Source: Streptomyces rhizosphaerihabitans
GTDB lineage: Bacteria; Actinomycetota; Actinomycetes; Streptomycetales; Streptomycetaceae
Assembly (NCBI RefSeq): GCF_025399795.1
Contig: NZ_JAODTZ010000067.1
Span: 1 to 37,712 of the forward strand
Reading direction: 5' to 3'
DNA length: 37,712 bases
In this document: piece by piece, positions 8,233 through 16,555 of the stretch
Position numbering within the stretch: position 1 is the stretch's first letter
Layout: the number at the start of each line of letters is the position of its first letter
Position numbers and translations under genes: made by a program
Notes under the pieces: model-generated
What the model saw: the letters and a program-made list of their open reading frames with translations, nothing else
What the model was told of the DNA's origin: nothing
The model's database searches: none

Positions 8233-9074
8233 CAAGCAACGCCCATGGGATGCGGGGCAGTTGGACGAAGCTGCTGGTCGCGGGGACTCTGCTGGCCGGG
8301 TGTTCGGCCCAGGGGACGGACAACCAGCTTTCCCGGCAGAGCGATTCGCCCTCGGCCGGTACCGCGCCACGCGCCTCGGCCAGTTCCTCGCCGGTCAGGG
8401 GGGAGACCCCGTCGGCCGGCGCGTCCGCCGCCTCTTCCGTCTTCACGCCCGATGCCTCCCTCGTCCCCCGGACCTCCAAGGACGGGCGCCGGCTGGCCGA
8501 ATCCGTCGTGCTCGCCCCGGCCGGCTGGGGGCGGAGTTTCGTCGCCCAGACTCCGGCCGGGAGCACCCCGGGCACCTGGGCCGTGCTGAACGAGGACTGC
8601 CGCTGGCAGCGTGAGAAGCTCTCGCGCGGGGTGCTGGCGAGCACGTCCCGCTACAGCCGGCTGCCGGCCGGCGGAGGCAAGGGCGCGGTCAAGGTGACGG
8701 CGGTCGCCACCGTGCACGCCTCCGTCCTCGGTGCCGACGAGCAGCTGAGCACCACTCTCGAAGAGGTGCTGCGGTGCCCGGAGCAGCGGCCCCGGTCCGA
8801 CGAGCGGATCACGGGTCTCATGTCGCTCGGCACCCCCTTCGGTGCCCGCGAGCAGGAGTACGCCGACGACTCCGTACTCGAGGCCGGCGATTACGTCGAG
8901 AACGGTGGTGCCGCACAGCCGTACCGGTGGATGGTCGCCCGGTTGGGCACGGTCGTCGTGGCCGTCTCCGTGACGGGCGCGAAGGGCAACACCGCGCAGG
9001 AACTGGAACAACTGGGCAGCAAGGCCCTGGCTCAGATGCTGACGCGCATCGGGCAGCGGCTGAAGGGGAAGTGA
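8229..9074 (+). CDS. Lipoprotein, candidate kinase partner
   Basis: A 281-residue predicted lipoprotein. A short signal peptide ends in the lipobox LLAGC (Cys at about residue 26), followed by a Ser/Ala/Pro-rich linker to about residue 75. The rest is a globular domain with two cysteines (EDCRW, LRCPEQ) that could pair. It loosely resembles the extracellular PknH_C-like sensor domain of mycobacterial kinases (AVLNEDCRWQREK, Ser/Arg-rich strands), but this is by eye only. The GTG at 8229 is preferred over the ATG at 8250 because GAGGGG lies 6 bases upstream and it gives a normal signal peptide. The stop overlaps the start of the first membrane kinase (TGATG at 9072-9076), so the two are almost certainly coupled in translation. 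Confidence 0.82.
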   Translation: MTSNAHGMRGSWTKLLVAGTLLAGCSAQGTDNQLSRQSDSPSAGTAPRASASSSPVRGETPSAGASAASSVFTPDASLVPRTSKDGRRLAESVVLAPAGWGRSFVAQTPAGSTPGTWAVLNEDCRWQREKLSRGVLASTSRYSRLPAGGGKGAVKVTAVATVHASVLGADEQLSTTLEEVLRCPEQRPRSDERITGLMSLGTPFGAREQEYADDSVLEAGDYVENGGAAQPYRWMVARLGTVVVAVSVTGAKGNTAQELEQLGSKALAQMLTRIGQRLKGK

Positions 9075-11374
9075 TGGAGCCGCTGCGAACTTCGGATCCT
9101 GCCAGGCTGGCGGGCTACCGGCTGCTGGGACGGCTCGGCGCGGGCGGTATGGGGGTGGTGTACCTGGCCCGCCCGGCCGGCGGAACTCTGGTCGCGCTGA
9201 AGGTGATTCAGGCGGAGTACGCCGAGGACCCCGATTTCCGGGAGCGATTCCGGCGTGAGGCGGACACGGCCCGCCGGATGACCAGCCCGTGGGTGGTGTC
9301 CCTGGTGGACGCGGACCCCGAGGCGGCACAGCCCTGGCTCGCGACCACCTTCGTCCCCGGTCCCTCGCTCGCCGAGGCTCTCGCCGCGCACGGGCCGCTG
9401 CCGGTGCCGAGCCTGCGGGTGCTCGGGGCGCGGCTCGCCGAGGCGCTGCGGGAGCTGCACGCGGCCGGTCTCGTGCACCGGGATGTCAAGCCGGGCAATG
9501 TGCTGCTGGCGCTCGACGGCCCACGGCTGATCGACTTCGGTGTGGCCCGCAATTCCGAGGACACTGCGCTCACCTCGACCGGTGTCGTGGTGGGCACGCC
9601 GGGGTTCTTGCCACCGGAACAGGCGCGGGGCGGGCGGGATCCGGGAGCGGCCGGAGACGTCTTCTCGTTGGGCTGCGTGCTGGCCTTCGCCGCGACGGGG
9701 CGCCTTCCGTTCGGCACGGGATCGATCGACGCGCTGCTGTACCGGACGGTGCACGACGCGCCGGATCTGGAGGGTGTTCCGGCGGAGCTCGCCGAGGTGG
9801 TGAGCAGTTGTCTGGAGAAGGACCCGGAGCTGCGGCCTACGGCCGGGGTGCTGTCCGAGGCCCTCACGGTCGCCGCGCCCTTGTCGCCCTCGTCGCCTTG
9901 CGACCCGCGGGAGGCCTTGCGCGTCGTACGTCCTCCAGAGCCCGAGGACGACAGGATTCCCGGTGAAACGGAGCCGACCCTCCGCGAAACGGAGTCGGCC
10001 CCCGGCGACGAGGCCTGGCTGCCCGAGCTGTTGGTCAGGCTGATCGCGGAACGGTCGGCCGCCGGGCTCGCGCTGCCCTCCATCGACGAGACCGAGGTCG
10101 ACGCCGCGTCCGTCGGCACCGCTGCGACGGACACGGCGGCCGCGCAGCCCGCGGTCCGTGCCGTCGGCAGACGCCGTTTCCTCCTGCTGGCCGGAGGTGC
10201 GGCGGTGGTCACGGCCGGGGGCGGACTGGCCGCGTGGGCGGCGCTCTCCGGTGACGGCGAGAACGACAACGCCGCCCCGAACTCCAGCAGTCCCGTGTAC
10301 ACCCTCGGTCTGCATGCCGACCTGAGCGGCGATCAGAAGGCGGTCGGCCGGGCTCAGGAGCGGGGGCTGCGGCTGGCGGTCGACGAGTTCAACTCCCGTG
10401 CGGACAGTCCCTTTGTTCTCGCTGTGAAGACGGTGGACGACGGTGGCGATCCGGCCCGGGCACCCGAGGCGGCCGCGAAGCTCGTCGCCGACCGTTCCGT
10501 GCTGGCCGTGATCGGTCCCACCACGGACGCCACCGCCCTGGCCTCGCTGGCGGCGTACGATGCGGCCTCGCTGCCCCTGATCGCGGTGTCGCCCGGCGCC
10601 ACCGTGCTGGGGGTGATGGGCAGCCGGTCCTTCCTGCACGCCCGGGTGACGGACACGGTCCTGCCGTTCTACCTGGACGCGTACGTGCGCGGCACCGCGA
10701 AGTCGCGCACGGTCGGGATCGTCGACGACCGGGCGGCGGACGCCTACGGCTGGGAGATCAGCAGCACCCTCGCCAACATCCTGCGGAAGGAACGGCAGCC
10801 GGCCGTGCCGAAGGTGGTCAGCGCCCTGCGCACCGACTTCGGGCCGACCCTGGATGCCCTGCTCGACGGGGGCGCGGACTCCGTGGTGTTCGCCGGTTAC
10901 CACGACCGGGCAGCGCTGCTGGCCCGGGAACTGGGCAGCCGTGACTTCCCGGGGGCCAGGGCCGCCGCCCAGGGGGTGCTCGACGCACGGTTCCTGTCCG
11001 CCGCGGGGGACGCGGCCGACGGCTGGGTGATCGTCGCCCCGGTCATGGACGCCACCGTGGCGCCCGAGGCGAAGGCGTTCAGGGCCGCTTACCGCAAGCG
11101 TTTCGACGCGGAGCCGGAGCGGTACGCCGTCGAGACGTACGACGTGGCGCAACTTTCCGTACGCGGTCTGCGCTCGCTGACCGCCGGGCGCCGCACCCGG
11201 CAGAATTTGACGGCGGCGCTGCGCTCGGCCACGTACAAGGGGATCAGCCGGAACCTCGCGTTCGACAAGACGACCGGGGCCCTGGTCATCGACGGCAGCG
11301 GGGTCTACCTGTGGAAGGTCGACGGCGGCCGGTTCGCGTACCAGGGCGTGGCGCCGTACCGGGTGTCCACCTGA
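9074..11374 (+). CDS. Membrane Ser/Thr kinase with solute-binding ectodomain (1)
   Basis: A 766-residue receptor-like kinase. The N-terminal kinase domain (about 14-265) is complete: LGAGGMG loop, K43, HRDVKPGN with D137, DFG at 154-156 and PPEQ. A linker with a conserved juxtamembrane patch (WLPELLVRLIAERSAAGLAL, about 315-334) leads to GRRRFLLLAGGAAVV (about 366-379), the only membrane segment, which carries a twin-arginine-like motif. Residues about 407-760 form a type I periplasmic-binding domain of the branched-chain amino-acid receptor type (LGLHADLSGD, FNSRADSPFVLAVKTVDDGG, AVIGPTTDATA). Kinase and ectodomain should lie on opposite faces of the membrane. It overlaps the lipoprotein gene by one base and is followed after 39 bp by a paralogue. 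The ligand and phosphorylation targets cannot be read from the sequence. Confidence 0.92.
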   Translation: MEPLRTSDPARLAGYRLLGRLGAGGMGVVYLARPAGGTLVALKVIQAEYAEDPDFRERFRREADTARRMTSPWVVSLVDADPEAAQPWLATTFVPGPSLAEALAAHGPLPVPSLRVLGARLAEALRELHAAGLVHRDVKPGNVLLALDGPRLIDFGVARNSEDTALTSTGVVVGTPGFLPPEQARGGRDPGAAGDVFSLGCVLAFAATGRLPFGTGSIDALLYRTVHDAPDLEGVPAELAEVVSSCLEKDPELRPTAGVLSEALTVAAPLSPSSPCDPREALRVVRPPEPEDDRIPGETEPTLRETESAPGDEAWLPELLVRLIAERSAAGLALPSIDETEVDAASVGTAATDTAAAQPAVRAVGRRRFLLLAGGAAVVTAGGGLAAWAALSGDGENDNAAPNSSSPVYTLGLHADLSGDQKAVGRAQERGLRLAVDEFNSRADSPFVLAVKTVDDGGDPARAPEAAAKLVADRSVLAVIGPTTDATALASLAAYDAASLPLIAVSPGATVLGVMGSRSFLHARVTDTVLPFYLDAYVRGTAKSRTVGIVDDRAADAYGWEISSTLANILRKERQPAVPKVVSALRTDFGPTLDALLDGGADSVVFAGYHDRAALLARELGSRDFPGARAAAQGVLDARFLSAAGDAADGWVIVAPVMDATVAPEAKAFRAAYRKRFDAEPERYAVETYDVAQLSVRGLRSLTAGRRTRQNLTAALRSATYKGISRNLAFDKTTGALVIDGSGVYLWKVDGGRFAYQGVAPYRVST

Positions 11375-11413
11375 TGGGGCGCTCGTACCAGGTGTGCACC
11401 GGGTGAGGCGCTG

Positions 11414-13570
11414 ATGGAGCCGTTGCGCGGCGCCGACCCGGCCAGGATCGCGGGCTACCGGCTGCTGCGTCGGCTGGGCGCGGGCGGCATGGGTGTGGTG
11501 TACCTGGCCCGCTCTGCCGGAGGCGCGCTCGCCGCGGTGAAGGTGATCCGTGCGGCGTACGCGGACGACGCGGGGTTCCGGGCCCGTTTCCGCCGTGAGG
11601 TGGAGACGGGGGGCCGAGTCGCCAACCCCTGGGTGGTACCGCTGCTCGACGCGGACCCGGACGCGGAGTCGCCGTGGCTCGCCACGGCGTTCGTGCCGGG
11701 GCCCTCGCTGGCGGAGGCGGTGGAGGAGTGCGGGCCGCTGCCGTACGGGACCGTCCGCGTCCTGGGGGCGCGGCTGGCCGAGGCGCTGGACGCGGTGCAC
11801 GGGGCGGGGCTGGTGCACCGGGACGTCAAACCCGGCAATGTGCTGCTCGCCGTCGACGGACCCCGGATGATCGACTTCGGTATCGCCCGGATGCCGGAGG
11901 ACACCGCGCTCACCGCCAGCGGGATGGTGGTCGGCTCCCCCGGGTTCCTCTCCCCCGAACAGGCGCAGGGCAGGGGCCGGGAGATCGGGCCGGCCAGTGA
12001 CGTCTTCTCGCTCGGCTGTCTGCTGGCGTACGCCGTGACGGGCGAGCGCCCCTTCGGGCATGGCTCCGCGGCCGGGATGCTGGTGCGCACGGTCCATGAC
12101 GAGCCGGAACTGGACCACGTACCGGAGTCGTTGCTGCCACTGCTGCGGGGGTGCCTGGCGAAGGAGCCCGGCTCCCGGCCGACGGTGGCCGGGATACGTC
12201 GGGCCCTGGACGGTACGGGCGAGGACGGGGGCTGGTTGCCGGAGTCCCTGACCCGGCTGATCGCGCGCCGTTCGGCCGCCGTGCTCGCTTTGCCCGCCGT
12301 CGACGCGACCGAGGTGTCCGGGGCGACGGTGGCCGACGCGGCGCCCGGCGCCGAGACGGCCGTCGGCTCGGGAGGCTCCACGCGTCGCCGCTTCCTGGTG
12401 CTGGGCTCGGCCGCCGGGGTCCTGACGGCCGGCGGAACGGCGGCGTGGTGGACGGCGCGCAAGCCCGACCGCTCCTCGGCCCAGGGAAGCGAAACCCGTC
12501 TCCCGCGCCTGGTCGTTGCCCTGCACGCCGACCTGAGCGGCAGCGGCCGTACGACGGGCCGAGCCCAGGAGAACGGGGTCCGGCTCGCCCTTGACCACCT
12601 CAACTCCCGCGCCGGGCGCGGCTTCGACCTGGCGCTCCAGGTGCACGACGACGAAGGCAGCACGACCCGGGCACGGCAGGTCGCCCGGCGGCTGACGGCC
12701 GACGGCCGGGTCCGCGCGGTGCTCGGGCCGACCACCGACGCCTGCGCGAAGTCCACCCTCGGCCTCTACCAGCAGGCACGGCTCCCGATGGTCACCGTGT
12801 CGGTGGGACTGAACGAGGTGGACCCCACCAAGTACCGGGTGTATGCGGCCACCCGCCCCGATGACGCGACCCTGGCGGCTCCGGTCGTCGCGTACCTCGT
12901 CCGCACCGCCGGGGCCCGCAAGACGGTGCTGATCGACGATGCTGCCGAGGGCGACTTCAGCTGGCGTCTGTGCGCCGGCGTCGACGCGGCCGTGCGATCC
13001 ACGGTCCGGCGCACCCTCGCCGCCGAGGACGACGCGGACGGCGACTTCCGTGCCCTCGCGGAGTCGGTGACGGATGCGGGCGCGGACGCGGTGGTGTTCG
13101 GCGGCGGGTACGCGCGGGCCGCGCGACTGGCCCGGGCGCTGCGCTCCGCCGGCTACTCCGGTGCACGGCTGGCCGGTCAACGCGCCCTCGACCCCCGCTT
13201 CCTCGCCTCGGCGGGCGACGCCGCCGAGGGCTGGGTGTTCACCACCGCCTTCCTCGATCCGACCCGGGTGACAGCAGCGAAGTCCTTCGTCGCCGCCTAC
13301 CGCACACGCTTCGACACCGCCCCGCCCTGGTACTCCGCCGAGGCCTACGACGCGACGCTCTTCGTGGCCCGCGCCATGACGGCCCTGGGCGCGTCGCGCG
13401 CGGAACGGGGCGCGATCATGGGCCGGTTGCGCGAGACCGACTACCGGGGGATCACCAAACGGCTGCGCTACGACTCGTCCACATACCGGTACGCGGACGC
13501 GATGTACCTGTTCCGGGCGACCGGAGGCGCCTTCCGCTGTCTCGGCGACTACCGGGACGCAACGGCCTGA
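11414..13570 (+). CDS. Membrane Ser/Thr kinase with solute-binding ectodomain (2)
   Basis: A 718-residue tandem paralogue of the preceding gene with the same architecture. The kinase domain keeps all key residues (LGAGGMG, K43, HRDVKPGN with D137, DFG at 154-156, SPEQ). The juxtamembrane patch WLPESLTRLIARRSAAVLAL is conserved at about 274-293. STRRRFLVLGSAAGVL (about 322-337) is a closer match to a twin-arginine signal and starts the only hydrophobic span. The ectodomain (about 360-718) opens LVVALHADLSGSGRTTGRAQ and contains AVLGPTTDACAKS. The linker is about 40 residues shorter than in the first copy. The ATG at 11414 has GAGG about 6 bases upstream. It ends 3 bp from the stop of the convergent LAL regulator. 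Divergence is greatest in the ectodomain and linker, which suggests different ligands. Confidence 0.92.
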   Translation: MEPLRGADPARIAGYRLLRRLGAGGMGVVYLARSAGGALAAVKVIRAAYADDAGFRARFRREVETGGRVANPWVVPLLDADPDAESPWLATAFVPGPSLAEAVEECGPLPYGTVRVLGARLAEALDAVHGAGLVHRDVKPGNVLLAVDGPRMIDFGIARMPEDTALTASGMVVGSPGFLSPEQAQGRGREIGPASDVFSLGCLLAYAVTGERPFGHGSAAGMLVRTVHDEPELDHVPESLLPLLRGCLAKEPGSRPTVAGIRRALDGTGEDGGWLPESLTRLIARRSAAVLALPAVDATEVSGATVADAAPGAETAVGSGGSTRRRFLVLGSAAGVLTAGGTAAWWTARKPDRSSAQGSETRLPRLVVALHADLSGSGRTTGRAQENGVRLALDHLNSRAGRGFDLALQVHDDEGSTTRARQVARRLTADGRVRAVLGPTTDACAKSTLGLYQQARLPMVTVSVGLNEVDPTKYRVYAATRPDDATLAAPVVAYLVRTAGARKTVLIDDAAEGDFSWRLCAGVDAAVRSTVRRTLAAEDDADGDFRALAESVTDAGADAVVFGGGYARAARLARALRSAGYSGARLAGQRALDPRFLASAGDAAEGWVFTTAFLDPTRVTAAKSFVAAYRTRFDTAPPWYSAEAYDATLFVARAMTALGASRAERGAIMGRLRETDYRGITKRLRYDSSTYRYADAMYLFRATGGAFRCLGDYRDATA

Positions 13571-13573
13571 GTT

Positions 13574-16555
13574 TCATTGTTCACGCGCGCGCCGGTCCAG
13601 GACCGTGCGCGTCATGAGGCCCGCCAGCGCCGAGCGGGACGACACGGAGGTCTTACGGTAGATCGCCGACAGGTGGGTCTCGACCGTACGGCGGCTGAGG
13701 TACAGCTTGGTCGCGATGGCCTGGTTGCTCAGTCCTTCGGCGACGAGTTCCGCGATCTCCCATTCACGTGCGGTCAGTTGATCGAGTTCCGTGGGAGCGA
13801 GGGGTGCCTCCTCGGCTTGGGGACGCACGAGCGCGGCCAGGTCGGACAGCAGGTGCGCGCCGCCGTCGTCGGCGATACGGCGGGCCCGCTCCCACATCGC
13901 GACGGCGCGCGGACCGTCGCCCGCGGCCTGTGCCTGGGTCGTCGCCAGCAGCAGGGAGTACGCCTCCCAGAGCCTCGCGCCGGAGGGTGCGTACGCCTGC
14001 GCGGCACGCTCGAAGAGGTCTGCGGCCGCGCGGGCGTCACCCTGGTGCTGGGCGAGCGCCGCCTCGGCCCGCAGTGCCGCCCCGCGCTGGCCGTGCAGCC
14101 CCATCCGGTCGGCCTCCTCGACGGCTCGTGCGGCCCAGCGCGCGGCCTGCTCGACGTCGCCGATCGCGAGAGCGGTGCTGACGAGGGTGTCCAGCTGGCC
14201 TGGGCGTATGGAGGGTTGCAGCCCCAGCAGTTCAGGACCGCCCGCCCTCAGGATGGCGTCCTGCGCGCGGTACTGGTCGCCGCTCACGAGCGCCGTGTGA
14301 CCGAGCACGCAGCCGGCCAGCGACGCCCACCAGTGGCGGCTTCCGCCGGCCGCGGCCACGGCCTCCTCGGCGGTCAGCAAGGCCCTGGTGTTGCCCAGGG
14401 GGCGGTGCGGGAGCAGGATCAGCGCCTTGAAACACAGGGTGAAGGCCAGGAGATCGCTGCTGCCGATGGCTCGTGCGACGGATTCCGCCTCCTCCGCCGA
14501 CTCCAGGGCGGACGGCAGCCGACAGGTGTTGAGGTGCACGAAGGCCTTGCTGCTCAGCAGGTGTGGCATGACGTGGACCTGGCCGCTGCGACGGGCGATG
14601 TCCAGCCCCCGGTCGGCGTGGCGTTCCGCGTCGGTGTAGCGCTCCAGCAGGGCTTCCGCCCAGGCCAGCCACACCAGTGACTCGCACAGTTCCGTGAGGT
14701 TGGGGTCGGTCAGACCGTCGGCGAGCCCGGCGGCGGCATCGGCGAACCGGCGGGCCGCCTCCGTCTCCCCTTCGTAGGCCTCGCCCAACGACCCCAGCGC
14801 CAGGGCCCCCATCTCTCCCATGAGGTCGCCGTGGGAGCGGGCCGTCGCGAGCGTCCGCTCGATGTCGTCGCGTACGTCGGGGTAGGAGACGGTGTTCAGG
14901 GCCGCCATGCCCAGCGCGAGCCCCAGGGAGACCGCCTGGCGGGGCTCAGGACCAGGGCTGCGGACCAGTTCCCGTTGCAGCAGGGCGATCGCTTCCGGGG
15001 AGTGTCCGAGGTGCCGTTCCATCATCGCGCACAGCGCTATCGCATCCCCGCGCAGCGATGCGTCGTCCGGCCCGGACCCGCCGATCAGCGTGTGGAGCAG
15101 ATCGCGGCTCTCCCGCAGGCTGCCGCCCACACCGAGGGCTCTGGCGCGCGCCAGCGTCAAATCCCCACGCTGCTGGGCGTGGGCGGGTGCCTCCGGCATG
15201 AGTCGAAGGACGACCTGCAGCAGATGAGCGGCGGTAGCGGGCGCTGTGTGGGCGAATTGGGCGGCCGCCTCGCTCAACACGGCCGCCGACACCGGATCCC
15301 AGCCGACCAGCGACCTCTCGACATGATGAGCCCGCTCGGCGGCGGAGGCTCCTGCCCGCGCCAGTTCGTCCGCCGCGCCCCGGTGGATCTCGGCGCGGCG
15401 CGGTGCGGGGGTGTTCTCGTAGACCAGTGCCCGCAGCAGCGGGTGGCGCAGGGTCCAGCGCCCGTCGGACCCCCTGCGCAGCAGATCCCGTCGCGCCAAT
15501 GCACCGATGCAGTCGTCGAGTTCCTCCGCCGTGGTGGGTCCGGTCGTCAGGCTCAGCATCGCGGGCGTGGCATGGTCACCGAGGACCGCCACCGCTTCGA
15601 CGGTACGGCGCTGTGCCTCGGTCAGCGCGGTCAGTTCGTCCAGCAGCAGCGATCCCAGTCCGCTCGGCACGCCGGACGCGGTGTCGTCGTGGACCCGGAC
15701 GGTGGTGCCGCGCGACGATGCGCCGTGCCGGTAGGCGTGCAGGAGGGAGAGGAGATAGAGCGGGTTGCCCTCGCTGGATTCATAGATCTTGCCGGCGTCG
15801 CCCGGTGGCAGGTCGGAGGCCAGCGCCTCGATCGAGTCCTGCTCGGGCAGCGGCCGCAGCGGCATGCGCAGTACGGCTCCGCTGTCGACGCCGCGTGTCA
15901 GAGCGGCGGCAAGCGAGTGTGGCGTCTGTCGTTCGCGCCGGGCCACGACCAGCAGCACCCGGCCTGACGCCCGGTGTCGGATCAAGTGGTCCAACAGTTC
16001 CAGGGACGCGGGATCCGCCCAGTGCAGGTCGTCCAGGGCCATCACCAGCCCGCTCCGCTCCCCGAGCCTGCTCAGCACTTCCGTGACGGCACGATAGAGG
16101 CCGAATCGATCGCGGTTGCCCGTGCCCGACGCGGCGCCGTGCACACTGTCGGCGCCGTACAGCACCGGTGCCGCCGCCTCGGGTACGTCGTCCGAGTCGA
16201 GAAAGGCACGATCAACGTCGGCGAACGCGTCCGTGAACGTCTGGAACGGAGTGTGCCGCTCGTACTCCGTGGCCCTGCCGCGCAGCACGGTCAGCCCACG
16301 CTGCCGCGCCCGCGCACAAAACTCGCTCAGCAGCCGGCTCTTCCCCATGCCGGCGTCTGCGGCGATATCGACCACGGCGGGGACGCCGTCCTTCCCCAGA
16401 CCGGCGATCACCGAGTCGAACCGCCTCAGTTCCTCGGATCTGCCGACCAGCATCGTCGCCGTCCCGTCCAACGCTGGCACCAGCGCGTCTCCATTCTCCA
16501 CCGGGTTTGCATGATCATTCCAGAGCGGTCCCCTGGGCGGCCGGGCCCCGGCCAT
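13574..16555 (-). CDS. LAL-type LuxR family ATPase transcription regulator
   Basis: A 993-residue large ATP-binding regulator of the LuxR family. The N-terminal ATPase has MLVGRSEELRRFDSVI, Walker A ADAGMGKSRLL (about 67-76) and Walker B LVMALDDLHWAD. A long helical TPR-like middle follows. The C-terminal GerE helix-turn-helix reads LTAREWEIAELVAEGLSNQA and RRTVETHLSAIYRKT. It would activate or repress an unknown regulon when a ligand or protein binds the ATPase/TPR part. The ATG at 16555 overlaps the stop of the DUF3592-like gene (TGATG), implying coupling. The recognisable domain starts at an internal ATG (16453), and GTG codons between with a better GGAG site are alternatives, so the start is uncertain. 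Its end converges, 3 bp apart, on the second membrane kinase. Confidence 0.92.
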   Translation of the reverse strand: MAGARPPRGPLWNDHANPVENGDALVPALDGTATMLVGRSEELRRFDSVIAGLGKDGVPAVVDIAADAGMGKSRLLSEFCARARQRGLTVLRGRATEYERHTPFQTFTDAFADVDRAFLDSDDVPEAAAPVLYGADSVHGAASGTGNRDRFGLYRAVTEVLSRLGERSGLVMALDDLHWADPASLELLDHLIRHRASGRVLLVVARRERQTPHSLAAALTRGVDSGAVLRMPLRPLPEQDSIEALASDLPPGDAGKIYESSEGNPLYLLSLLHAYRHGASSRGTTVRVHDDTASGVPSGLGSLLLDELTALTEAQRRTVEAVAVLGDHATPAMLSLTTGPTTAEELDDCIGALARRDLLRRGSDGRWTLRHPLLRALVYENTPAPRRAEIHRGAADELARAGASAAERAHHVERSLVGWDPVSAAVLSEAAAQFAHTAPATAAHLLQVVLRLMPEAPAHAQQRGDLTLARARALGVGGSLRESRDLLHTLIGGSGPDDASLRGDAIALCAMMERHLGHSPEAIALLQRELVRSPGPEPRQAVSLGLALGMAALNTVSYPDVRDDIERTLATARSHGDLMGEMGALALGSLGEAYEGETEAARRFADAAAGLADGLTDPNLTELCESLVWLAWAEALLERYTDAERHADRGLDIARRSGQVHVMPHLLSSKAFVHLNTCRLPSALESAEEAESVARAIGSSDLLAFTLCFKALILLPHRPLGNTRALLTAEEAVAAAGGSRHWWASLAGCVLGHTALVSGDQYRAQDAILRAGGPELLGLQPSIRPGQLDTLVSTALAIGDVEQAARWAARAVEEADRMGLHGQRGAALRAEAALAQHQGDARAAADLFERAAQAYAPSGARLWEAYSLLLATTQAQAAGDGPRAVAMWERARRIADDGGAHLLSDLAALVRPQAEEAPLAPTELDQLTAREWEIAELVAEGLSNQAIATKLYLSRRTVETHLSAIYRKTSVSSRSALAGLMTRTVLDRRAREQ

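Noticed and set aside
9032..13180. 1,382-codon open frame on the minus strand
   Set aside because: Antisense to the lipoprotein and both kinases; composition is the reflected codon bias of those genes and no motif is visible.
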